13,448 nt of DNA from Bacteroidota bacterium (GCA_023423285.1 JAFAFV010000165.1:1-13448), one strand, 5' to 3'. Shown: positions 1-7,466, counted from the first letter of the stretch. The notes: generated by a model not told the origin, from the letters alone. Made by a program: numbers and translations.

Positions 1-974
1 CCGCCAATGAGCAACCTGCTTCAAACATCAATACCTATCTTTCAAGTCCATCGCCGCTTACACAATTTAAAACTGCAGTCAGCAGAGCAGATGGTTCAAT
101 CGTTGCTGAAATAAATAACTTCATAGGCGGCACGCACTTAATTGCACAAACAAACCCGTTAACCGATTCAATGTATAAAGTTGAAATCAATGATCCGTTC
201 AGTAAAGATTATAGCAGCGCGGTCATTGCGCCCTTTCGCAGGCCGGTAAACAATCCTGCCACGCTTTTATCACAAAATGTTGGTATGCAAGTGCAAAACA
301 TTTACCTGTCAGACCAAATGTCGCGGATGCATTATCCTTCGTTTACCGACACTACGGCGTTTTATTCGGTGCCGGATGTAAGGTATAAGCTGGAAGATTA
401 TACAAGGTTTACCACCATTGAAGAAATTCTAAGAGAGTATGTAACGCTGGTATCTGTGCGGCTCAGGGGAGGGCGCGTATATCTGCCCATGGTGAATTTT
501 GCTACTGAAGCATTCTACAATTCAGATCCTATTAACCTCCTGGATGGAGTACCGGTTTTTAATTTTAATAAGTTTTTTGAATTTGATCCGCTGAAGATCC
601 ATACGCTGGAACTTGTTTCACAAAAGTATGTTTATGGCAAGTCTGTATTTGATGGCATTCTCAACTGGAAAACCTATCATCCTACCATTGACAATTACGC
701 GTTAGAACCCAACGCGTTGGTGCTCGATTATGCCGGCTTACAGCTAGTAAGAGAGTTTTACTCGCCAGTATATGATGATGCACAACAGCAAAAAAGCAGG
801 CTACCAGATTTCAGGAATGTTCTAAAATGGGCGCCGGATATTAAAATGATCAATGGAAGTTATAAAGAAAGAATATATACTTCTGATTTGCCGGGCAGGT
901 ATGTTATTATTGTGCAGGGTATTGACAGGGCGGGCGTACCTGGAAGCGCTATTCAGACTTTTGAAGTGCAATAA
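1..974 (+). CDS. C-terminal part of a large surface protein with TonB-plug-like segment (5' end outside window)
   Basis: The reading frame is open from base 3 to the TAA at 972-974, so about 323 residues of the C-terminus are present and the start lies off the left edge. The first in-frame ATG (base 171) is internal, because the sequence before it continues the same kind of protein. A plug-like segment is visible around bases 530-670: LLDGVPVF, then a DPLKI.TLELV stretch, then YGKSVFDGILNWKTY. This follows the TonB-receptor plug pattern (DGVPV, IE.IEV, YG...GVI...T). Shortly after comes PDFRNVLKWAPDIK and a final GRYVIIVQGI...FEVQ strand-rich module. In Bacteroidota this combination is typical of roughly 800-1000-residue MG2/carboxypeptidase-regulatory proteins that carry a plug but no outer-membrane beta-barrel. 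No barrel follows here. The exact role is unknown; an envelope or secreted location is inferred. It converges on ligD with only four bases between the stop codons. Confidence 0.7.
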   Translation, partial: ANEQPASNINTYLSSPSPLTQFKTAVSRADGSIVAEINNFIGGTHLIAQTNPLTDSMYKVEINDPFSKDYSSAVIAPFRRPVNNPATLLSQNVGMQVQNIYLSDQMSRMHYPSFTDTTAFYSVPDVRYKLEDYTRFTTIEEILREYVTLVSVRLRGGRVYLPMVNFATEAFYNSDPINLLDGVPVFNFNKFFEFDPLKIHTLELVSQKYVYGKSVFDGILNWKTYHPTIDNYALEPNALVLDYAGLQLVREFYSPVYDDAQQQKSRLPDFRNVLKWAPDIKMINGSYKERIYTSDLPGRYVIIVQGIDRAGVPGSAIQTFEVQ

Positions 975-992
975 AAACTTAAAAAAGTTTTT
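973..992. terminator. bidirectional hairpin shared by two convergent genes
   Basis: AAAAACTT (973-980), loop AAAA, AAGTTTTT (985-992) is a perfect 8-bp inverted repeat, and a further T follows at 993. It overlaps the TAA of the upstream plus-strand gene (972-974) and the ligD stop (979-981 on the minus strand). With A-rich and T-rich arms it gives a U-rich 3' arm in both directions. The stem is mostly A/T with a single G:C pair, so it is weak by E. coli standards; acting as a terminator is an inference. Confidence 0.5.
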
Positions 993-3576
993 TCAGATCA
1001 AAGCCCTTACCCATTACAGGTTTAAAAATGTCTCCCACTTCTTTTACTCTTTTCGGAAGGGTATTTATATCAAATGCTTTTGGTGTCAACCCGCTTTTCA
1101 CCTCTTCCCAATGCAGCGGCGCAGAAGCTGTGGCGCCGGGTTTTGGCCGAAGGCTGTACACGCTGGCAATGGTTTGCCCGCCGCGGTTTTGTAAATAATC
1201 CACATATATTTTGCTTTTGCTACGCTTGCTCAGTGAGCGCTCCAGCGTGGTAGTATCCGGCAATAATTCCGTAACTCTTGTTGCTACCAGGTGCGCAAAT
1301 GTTTTTACCTGCTCGTAATTATATTTGGCAGCCATGGGCACAAACACATGCAACCCCGACGAGCCGGAAGTTTTGCAATAGCTGTCAGCTCCTAATTCAT
1401 CCAGCACCTGTTTAGTGGCCAGCGCGGCTTCTATCACATGTTCAAAAGTATTTTTTTCTGAAGGATCAATGTCAATAATCATGTAGGTGGGGTTCTCAAG
1501 GTTTTTGGTAGTGCTGTTCCAGGGATTCATTTCAATACAGCCCAGGTTGGCCAGGTACAACAGCGTGGCCTTATCATTGCAAACAATATAGTCAATGTCT
1601 TTTTGATTGCTTTCTGAGAAAACTTTTACAGTGGTTACCCAGTCTGGTGCCGCGTCACCTGCATCTTTCTGATAAAAGCTGTTGCCTTTAATACCACTCG
1701 GAAAGCGGTTCAGGCTTTCGGGTCGCCCTTTCAGGTAAGGCAATATATAATCAGCCATTTTTTCATAATAATCAATCAGGTCGCCTTTGGTATAGCCTTC
1801 ATCGGGCCAGTAAATTTTGTTTTGGTTCGTCAGTTTTAGTTCAGCCTTGCCTATTTTTCTTACTACTTCATTATCCCGGTCTTCACTTTTTTGCGAGGCT
1901 TTCCCGGTTTTTTTTGCTGTAGCTTTTTTAGGAGTTACTTTTTTTGCTGCAGCTTTTTTTACGGGTGTTTTTGTTGCCATGTCTTCAGGGTTTTGAGTTA
2001 CTTCTTCTGCCTGCTTATCAATACGCAGGCCCATAAAAACCGGGTGCCTGAAAATACCATCTCTTGTAATTTCTGAAAATTTGATATTACAAACCAGCAA
2101 TGGTTTTACCCAGGTAGCAGGCATGTTTGTTTTTGGAACTACTTGAAACGGGGATTTTTTTGTGACAAGCGGCTGCATATTTTCGTAAAGTTCAGCCAGC
2201 GATGCTTCATCAAACCCCGTGCCGGTATGTCCGGCATAAATAAGTTCACCATCCTTGTACCTTCCTAAAATAAGCGCGCCAAATTTGCTGCGCGAACCCC
2301 GTGGTTGGGTATAGCCTCCAATGATCACTTCTTCTATTTGTAGATTTTTTATTTTAAGCCAGTTGGCGCTGCGCCTGCCTGTAATATAGTTTGAAGCAGT
2401 TTCTTTTGCAATCATTCCTTCCAACCCTTTATTCTGAATGACTTCAAAAAATGCTTTGCCATCCTCAGCTATGTGATCGCAGTATTTAATATGCTCGGTT
2501 TCTTCCAGCGCTTCTTTTAATAGTTCCTTGCGCTGTAACAGCGTAAGGCCGGTGGTATCATTTCCGTTTAAGTATAAAAGATCAAATACGTGGTAAATGA
2601 GCGGTACATTAGGGTTTTCTCCATAGTGTTGTAAAGATTGAAAATGCGGCAAGCCATCTTCATTATACGCCACAATTTCCCCGTCTAGTATCATTTCATG
2701 CTTTTGCGATTGAAGCGCTTCAATAATGGGGGGGTATTTTGATGCAAAGGACAGGCCATTCCGGGAATAAAATCTAAATGTATCTTTTATCTCGGCTATA
2801 GCCCTATACCCATCCCATTTAATTTCAAATACCCAGTTCTTATCGCTGAAAACTTTTTCAGAAAGAGTGGCCAGCATAGGCTTAATGTAGCTGGTTAATT
2901 TTTTTTCGCCAGTGATGTATTTGTCAAAGTTGCGGAATGCTTTTTTGGGTTCTGGCTCAGTTTTTTTTTTCGCCGGGGCTTTGCCCGGCTTTTTTGCTGC
3001 TTTGGCTTTAACTGCCGCCGTTACTTTTGAATTTTTTTTCACCTGGTCTTCGGCATCATAAGCTTCATCTACCGCATATTCATCGCGGTGTTTGATGAGC
3101 AGCCAGGCATTGCCTTCTTCCGAATTTTTGATTTTTATTAGTGCAAACTCGCCTTTTAGTTTTTTGCCATGCATGATGATCTTGATCGAGCCGCTGTGCA
3201 GTTCTTTCAGCAAAATACCTTCATCCTTTTTACCGCTTACTTTTTGCAAAGGCTCGTAAGTGCCTTCATCCCATATTTCCACTTCACCGGCGCCATAGTT
3301 GCCTTCGGGAATGGTGCCTTCAAAAGTTCTGTAATCGAAAGGGTGGTCTTCTACCATCATCGCCAATCGCTTGTCACCCGGGTTAAGCGAGGGGCCTTTT
3401 GGTACGGCCCAGCTTTTAAGTACACCTTCCATTTCTAACCTAAAATCATAATGCAACCGCGATGCGGCATGGCGCTGCACTACAAATACGAGTTTGGCAT
3501 CGCTTTTTTTTACTTTTCCTTCCGGCTCGGAGGTTTCATTGAACTTTCTTTTTTCGTTGTACTTTTTTAACGACAT
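979..3576 (-). CDS. ligD: multidomain DNA ligase D (phosphoesterase-ligase-polymerase)
   Basis: An 865-residue enzyme of bacterial non-homologous end joining: it trims, fills and seals double-strand breaks, normally with Ku. Domains in order: 3'-phosphoesterase (about 25-175; HYDFRLE with His42 and Asp44, EDHP with His78, then PEGNYGAGEVEIWD); ATP-dependent ligase (about 230-520; EIKWDGYR with nucleotidyl-accepting Lys253, LDGEI, LEGMIAKE, WLKIK, then an OB fold); and primase-like polymerase (about 575-860; MIIDIDP with metal-binding Asp702 and Asp704, SGSSGLHVFVP with His743). Lys/Ala-rich linkers join them (about 180-212 and 530-568). This is the Pseudomonas-type order. I chose ATG 3576 (MSLKKYNEKRKF), which begins where family members usually begin. 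A TTG at 3600, overlapping the epimerase stop, would add eight residues. No Ku gene is in the window. An A10 run in the first linker is described in the findings. Confidence 0.95.
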   Translation of the reverse strand: MSLKKYNEKRKFNETSEPEGKVKKSDAKLVFVVQRHAASRLHYDFRLEMEGVLKSWAVPKGPSLNPGDKRLAMMVEDHPFDYRTFEGTIPEGNYGAGEVEIWDEGTYEPLQKVSGKKDEGILLKELHSGSIKIIMHGKKLKGEFALIKIKNSEEGNAWLLIKHRDEYAVDEAYDAEDQVKKNSKVTAAVKAKAAKKPGKAPAKKKTEPEPKKAFRNFDKYITGEKKLTSYIKPMLATLSEKVFSDKNWVFEIKWDGYRAIAEIKDTFRFYSRNGLSFASKYPPIIEALQSQKHEMILDGEIVAYNEDGLPHFQSLQHYGENPNVPLIYHVFDLLYLNGNDTTGLTLLQRKELLKEALEETEHIKYCDHIAEDGKAFFEVIQNKGLEGMIAKETASNYITGRRSANWLKIKNLQIEEVIIGGYTQPRGSRSKFGALILGRYKDGELIYAGHTGTGFDEASLAELYENMQPLVTKKSPFQVVPKTNMPATWVKPLLVCNIKFSEITRDGIFRHPVFMGLRIDKQAEEVTQNPEDMATKTPVKKAAAKKVTPKKATAKKTGKASQKSEDRDNEVVRKIGKAELKLTNQNKIYWPDEGYTKGDLIDYYEKMADYILPYLKGRPESLNRFPSGIKGNSFYQKDAGDAAPDWVTTVKVFSESNQKDIDYIVCNDKATLLYLANLGCIEMNPWNSTTKNLENPTYMIIDIDPSEKNTFEHVIEAALATKQVLDELGADSYCKTSGSSGLHVFVPMAAKYNYEQVKTFAHLVATRVTELLPDTTTLERSLSKRSKSKIYVDYLQNRGGQTIASVYSLRPKPGATASAPLHWEEVKSGLTPKAFDINTLPKRVKEVGDIFKPVMGKGFDLKKLF
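2972..2995 (+). terminator. intrinsic-terminator-like hairpin antisense within ligD
   Basis: On the plus strand GCCGGG (2972-2977), loop GCTTTG, CCCGGC (2984-2989) is followed directly by six T (2990-2995). This all-GC 6-bp stem with a U-tract matches a textbook Rho-independent terminator, but it lies antisense inside the ligD coding region, where it encodes part of the KPGKAPAKK linker. It could stop antisense transcripts coming from the left, or be a by-product of Gly/Pro/Ala/Lys codons next to Lys runs. No plus-strand gene feeds directly into it. Confidence 0.35.
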
Positions 3577-3596
3577 GTTGGGCGTGTTTAAATGAT

Positions 3597-4721
3597 TCAA
3601 TCTTTCCCATGTGCGTTTATATTTTGGTTGAGGAACGATGATTTAATCGTTGCTCCAATTCCAGGTGCCTCAGGCACTTTAATCAGTCCGTTGCTATGGT
3701 AGGTAATGCCGCCCGCTACCGGGTCCTGTCTGAACATTAGTGCCGTATCAAAATCAAAGTGAACGATGTTGGAGCTGCACAGCGCCAGGTGTGCAAAAGC
3801 CGTCATGGCCAGCCTCGATTCCAGAAAAGCTCCCAACTGAATGTTCATACCAGCCGCTTCAGCCAGTCTGATCATTTTGAGCGCGTTAAAAATGCCACCG
3901 CTTTTTCCCAGTTTTATATTGATCAGATCACAGGCGTTCAAATTGATCAGCCGCTTCACATCATGGTGATCACAACAGCTTTCGTCACTCATAATGGGAA
4001 TGGGGCTAAGCTTTTTTATTTCCGGCAGCCGCATATAATCCCATCGTGGCAACGGTTCTTCACAATGCTGAATTTGATAAGGCGCCAGCGCTTTCAGGGT
4101 TTCAATGGCTTCTTCAAAATTCCAACCCTGGTTGGCGTCAATCCTTATGGGAATGTTGTAACCCACTGCATCCCTGATGGCTTTAATTCTTTGCACATCC
4201 GTTTTGCCATTCTTTCCCAGTTTTACTTTTATTACCGGAAAACCACGCTCCTTAATCTTAATGGCATCTGTAGCCATTTTCTCTGCCTTGCCCACACTTA
4301 CTGTGTAATCGGTAAATATGGGTTTGCCAGCATTACCACCCAAGAACTGGTACAACGGAACACCAGCATGTTGCGCGGCGATGTCGTACAAGGCCATGTC
4401 AAAAGCGCTTTTAATGCTGTTATTGGAATATATCACGCTGTTCATATCTGCAATGCGCTCTTCAATATTTAAAGCATTAGCGCCAACTAATTGTTTCTCA
4501 AAATATGTGCCTACTACAATACCTGTATCTGCACTTTCGCCATTAATGGTTAAAAAAGGGCTGCATTCGCCCCAGCCGGTTATGCCCTGGCTGGTATGAA
4601 TAATGACTATTACGTTCTCTGCATTGTACAATGTGCCAAGCGATATTACAAAAGGTTCTATTAACGGGATGGAGATTTTGTGTAGTTCAATTTTGCTGAT
4701 GGTAAGGGTTGGCTGTGACAT
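3597..4721 (-). CDS. dipeptide epimerase (enolase superfamily, muconate-lactonizing subgroup)
   Basis: A 374-residue protein with the full enolase-superfamily layout: an N-terminal capping domain (about 1-130) and a TIM-barrel domain. Catalytic features visible are the KVK pair (Lys165, Lys167), metal ligands Asp195 (RIDANQGW), Glu221/222 (CEEP) and Asp246 (SDES), and the opposite general base Lys270 (INIK). Near the end is HFDFDTALMF with Asp323 and Asp325. This late DxD motif binds the alpha-ammonium group of dipeptides in L-Ala-D/L-Glu epimerases and argues for a dipeptide epimerase over o-succinylbenzoate synthase or muconate cycloisomerase. It is probably cytoplasmic, inverting the C-terminal residue of a dipeptide from murein recycling or peptide breakdown. 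Exact specificity cannot be read here; Bacteroidota relatives are known to vary. It starts at ATG 4721 and ends at 3597, 20 bases before the chosen ligD start, so the two genes are probably co-transcribed. Confidence 0.88.
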   Translation of the reverse strand: MSQPTLTISKIELHKISIPLIEPFVISLGTLYNAENVIVIIHTSQGITGWGECSPFLTINGESADTGIVVGTYFEKQLVGANALNIEERIADMNSVIYSNNSIKSAFDMALYDIAAQHAGVPLYQFLGGNAGKPIFTDYTVSVGKAEKMATDAIKIKERGFPVIKVKLGKNGKTDVQRIKAIRDAVGYNIPIRIDANQGWNFEEAIETLKALAPYQIQHCEEPLPRWDYMRLPEIKKLSPIPIMSDESCCDHHDVKRLINLNACDLINIKLGKSGGIFNALKMIRLAEAAGMNIQLGAFLESRLAMTAFAHLALCSSNIVHFDFDTALMFRQDPVAGGITYHSNGLIKVPEAPGIGATIKSSFLNQNINAHGKD

Positions 4722-4798
4722 GGTTAAAAGTAAAGAAAAGATTTTTTATTGGCACAGGCATTGCGATAGTTAATTTTTTAGAGTCACATATAAGTATA

Positions 4799-4806
4799 TA
4801 AATTTG
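4799..4806 (+). promoter_or_regulatory. Bacteroidota-type -7 promoter element for the MliC-like lipoprotein gene
   Basis: TAAATTTG matches the Bacteroidota sigma-ABfr -7 consensus TAnnTTTG exactly and lies 57 bases before the ATG at 4864. The expected -33 position (about 4776-4781, TTTTAG) is only a weak match to TTTG. The leader would be about 50 bases, A/T-rich, ending in AAAAATAAATAG before the ATG, with no Shine-Dalgarno sequence, as is usual in this phylum. The call rests on consensus and position only. Confidence 0.45.
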
Positions 4807-4863
4807 ACTAGGAAGATTTACATTTAGCTATATATGACTATTAAAAACGTAAAAAATAAATAG

Positions 4864-5331
4864 ATGAAAAAATTATTCTTTCTCCCGATCACTTTTTGCG
4901 TTCTTTTCATTACAGCTTGCAATAATAATGACGCGGAATCAGAACCCATGGTTAGAGATTCGATGGGAGTAACCACAGCGCCGATTACCGACCATGTGGA
5001 CAGCCTTATTGCGGATTCAGTATTAAAAGCTGCTCCGGCACAGGCGGCAGACCTGCCTGCAGCCGCGCCAAATACAACACCCGGCGTACAAACCATTACA
5101 GAAAATTTTGTGAGTGCAGACGGGCAAAGCCTGAAAGCGGTTTATAACAACAATGGGCAAATGGCTGTTGTAACGCTTAGTGTTGGCGGAGAGGATATCA
5201 AACTAATGCAAACCGAGGCTTCGGCCAATAGCGCGACTTACAGCAATGGTAACATTACCTGGAAAACACAGGGCAGCGATGCCACATTGATACGAAGTGG
5301 AAAAGAGACAAAATTTAATTTGAAAAAGTAA
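4864..5331 (+). CDS. small lipoprotein with MliC-like (lysozyme-inhibitor-type) C-terminal domain
   Basis: A 155-residue protein. MKKLFFLPITFCVLF followed by ITAC is a lipoprotein signal peptide with the lipid-accepting Cys19; the next residues (NNND) are typical of exported Bacteroidota lipoproteins. Residues 20-75 are a low-complexity Ala/Pro/Asp-rich spacer. Residues 80-155 resemble the MliC fold: FVSADGQSLKAVYNNNGQ, then MAVVTLSVGGEDIKL, then SANSATYSNGNITWKTQG and ATLIRSG, lining up with the family pattern of short strands followed by SASGARY and W.KG. Known MliC proteins sit in the envelope and block C-type lysozyme. Here the usual domain cysteines are absent, and the Ser and Lys thought to contact lysozyme correspond to Asn122 and Gln136, so inhibitory activity is doubtful. 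The gene has its own promoter-like element and converges on feoB with three bases between stops. Confidence 0.7.
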   Translation: MKKLFFLPITFCVLFITACNNNDAESEPMVRDSMGVTTAPITDHVDSLIADSVLKAAPAQAADLPAAAPNTTPGVQTITENFVSADGQSLKAVYNNNGQMAVVTLSVGGEDIKLMQTEASANSATYSNGNITWKTQGSDATLIRSGKETKFNLKK

Positions 5332-5334
5332 CTC

Positions 5335-7455
5335 TTAGCTGAAAGCCTGGTACGCGATCCAAGCTAATAGGTAAGCCAGCGCTGTCATATACAATAGCTG
5401 TACCATTGGTATCTTCCAGGAACCCGTTTCACGCCTTACAATAGCCAGCGTACTCATACACTGCATAGCAAACACATAAAAAATCATCAGCGAAATTCCG
5501 GTAGCCAGTGTAAACACTTTTGTGCCGTTGCTAAAAGTAGCAGCTTCCATTTTTTCGCGCAGCGCCAGATTCTCTCCGCCGTCATCCTCTACGCTGTAAA
5601 GCGTAGCCATTGTGCCCACAAAAACTTCGCGCGCGGCAAAAGAAGTGATCAGGGCAATGCCAATTTTCCAATCATAACCCAGTGGCCTGATTGCCGGCTC
5701 TATAAACTTACCCATAATACCGGCATAAGAGTTTTCCAGTTTTGCCGATGACCATTGCTCAGCTGCCAATGTGCTGTCTGCATTGGGTTGCGACAAAGCC
5801 ACCTCATAGTTGGTGCGCACCTGTTGCATTCTTTCCTTGGGACCATAGGAGCTTAAAAACCACAGAATAAGGCTGATGAGCATAATAATTTTACCTGCCT
5901 GCAACACAAATATTTTAGCTTTTTCAATCATGGTTTGTACGGCATTCTTCCACCGGGGCGTGCGATAAAGCGGCAGTTCTAAAATGAAAAAGCTTTTTTC
6001 TTTTATATTGATAAACCACTTGCCTACGTAAGCTACCAGCATGGCAAAAACAAGCCCCAGCAGGTAAAGTCCTGTCATTACCAAACCTTGTAAACTAATG
6101 AACCCGAATAAATAGGTTTGAGGAATGACCAGCCCAATGAGGATAATGTAAACGGGAAGCCTTGCCGCGCAACTCATAAGAGGTGTAACTAAAATGGTAA
6201 GCAGCCTTTCTTTTCGGTTTTCAATATTTCGGGTGCTCATGATGGCCGGTACCGCGCAAGCAAACCCGCTGATCATTGGCATTACACTCTTGCCATTTAG
6301 CCCCACGCTGCGCATTACCCTGTCAGTTAAAAAACTGATGCGCGCCATATAACCTGTATCTTCCAGTATAGCGATCAGTCCGAACAAGATCATGATCTGT
6401 GGTATAAAGATGATGATGCCTCCCAGCCCTGCAATCACACCGTTAATCAACAGGTCGCTAAAGCTGTTATCCGGCAACACTTCGCTCAGCCAGCCACTAA
6501 AGGCAGCAGTGCCGCTCTCAATCCAGTCCATGGGATAAGTGGCAAGTAAATACACGCTTTGAAACAATAAAAGCAGCACGCCAAGCAAAATGATATAACC
6601 CCAAAACCTGTGCAGGAATATATTATCAAGTTTTTCAGTTACAATTGATTTTTTATGAGCGTCAGGAAAAGTAACCGCTTGTGCCAGCACATGGTTGATG
6701 CGGTTGTATCGCTGTAAAATCTCTTCCGCCTGCATTTTTGTGGGGTTGAACTGGTAGTCTTTTTCCACCTGTTCAATTTTTTTATTTACATCGCCTGCCA
6801 GTGGAAAAACCTGGTGGTTGATGAGGTAATGCACGGCCTCGTAATCGCTAAGGCCGGGAACAATATTATGCGTTGCCTTTACAGCATCCGGTGCCAGCGC
6901 CGCCACATCTACAAAATTTCGGTGAGCAGGCTTGTACATAACGCCCGCAACCATATCAATCGCTTTTTTCAGGTTGTCAATTCCTTTGTTTTTTCGGGGA
7001 TTGACTGCCACCACGGGTACGCCAAGTTCGCGCTCCATTTCTGCGGTATCAATCATGATGCCTTTTTTGCGGGCAAGGTCCATCATGGTAAGTGCTATTA
7101 CCACGGGGCGTTTTAAGTCTATTATTTGTGTGCAAAAAAGCAGATTGCGTTTCAGGCTGCTGGCGTCTGTTGCTACCACTATCACATCGGCTTTGGTGTC
7201 TTTATCCTGATGCATAAGTACCTTGTAAGATACTTCTTCATCCTTCCTGCGTGGATACAGGCTGTAACTACCGGGCAGATCAATGACCAATGCTTGCCGG
7301 GAACCGATGGCTGTAGTGCCGATTTTTTTATCAACTGTTACCCCGGGAAAGTTACCCACCTTTTGGTTGAGCCCGGTAAGTATATTGAATAACGAGCTTT
7401 TACCGCTGTTGGGATTGCCAACGAGCGCAATATGTAAGTTATCTTTTTCCGTCAT
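5335..7455 (-). CDS. feoB: ferrous iron transport protein B
   Basis: A 706-residue inner-membrane Fe(II) transporter. The N-terminal G domain shows G1 GNPNSGKS (13-20), G2 around Thr40 (FPGVTVD), G3 DLPG (59-62), and a G4 that reads TMMD (123-126) where Asn is the canonical first residue. A helical region (about 185-275) precedes the membrane part, which starts near residue 285. Two Gate modules are evident, with conserved cysteines in GFACAVPAIMSTR (Cys400), PLMSCAARLPVY (Cys429) and AMQCMSTLA (Cys666). Residues 540-575 form a hydrophilic loop between membrane segments. The length is slightly below the 750-770 common for FeoB. No feoA is adjacent, and the N-terminus carries no fused FeoA domain, so any partner lies elsewhere. 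The start at ATG 7455 sits just upstream of the G1 motif, as expected. rho lies upstream on the same strand but is separated by a terminator. Confidence 0.96.
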   Translation of the reverse strand: MTEKDNLHIALVGNPNSGKSSLFNILTGLNQKVGNFPGVTVDKKIGTTAIGSRQALVIDLPGSYSLYPRRKDEEVSYKVLMHQDKDTKADVIVVATDASSLKRNLLFCTQIIDLKRPVVIALTMMDLARKKGIMIDTAEMERELGVPVVAVNPRKNKGIDNLKKAIDMVAGVMYKPAHRNFVDVAALAPDAVKATHNIVPGLSDYEAVHYLINHQVFPLAGDVNKKIEQVEKDYQFNPTKMQAEEILQRYNRINHVLAQAVTFPDAHKKSIVTEKLDNIFLHRFWGYIILLGVLLLLFQSVYLLATYPMDWIESGTAAFSGWLSEVLPDNSFSDLLINGVIAGLGGIIIFIPQIMILFGLIAILEDTGYMARISFLTDRVMRSVGLNGKSVMPMISGFACAVPAIMSTRNIENRKERLLTILVTPLMSCAARLPVYIILIGLVIPQTYLFGFISLQGLVMTGLYLLGLVFAMLVAYVGKWFINIKEKSFFILELPLYRTPRWKNAVQTMIEKAKIFVLQAGKIIMLISLILWFLSSYGPKERMQQVRTNYEVALSQPNADSTLAAEQWSSAKLENSYAGIMGKFIEPAIRPLGYDWKIGIALITSFAAREVFVGTMATLYSVEDDGGENLALREKMEAATFSNGTKVFTLATGISLMIFYVFAMQCMSTLAIVRRETGSWKIPMVQLLYMTALAYLLAWIAYQAFS

Positions 7456-7466
7456 TATAAGGTGGG

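Noticed and set aside
853..1194. A 113-codon plus-strand frame bridging the first gene and the end of ligD
   Set aside because: It overlaps two genes with strong protein-level support and shows no domain or start context of its own.
3759..4472. A 237-codon plus-strand frame opposite the dipeptide epimerase
   Set aside because: Its translation resembles no family, and the opposite strand encodes an epimerase with all catalytic motifs.
3597..4721. o-Succinylbenzoate synthase, mandelate racemase or muconate cycloisomerase for the enolase-superfamily gene
   Set aside because: The late DxD motif (Asp323, Asp325) is the dipeptide-epimerase mark, and no menaquinone or aromatic catabolism genes are adjacent.
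4722..4863. A minus-strand promoter for the epimerase-ligD pair
   Set aside because: No TAnnTTTG match was found on the minus strand in this gap, so I did not place one, although a promoter is probably present.
5329..5345. A terminator between the MliC-like gene and feoB
   Set aside because: The stop codons are three bases apart, but I could not form a stem longer than a few weak pairs.
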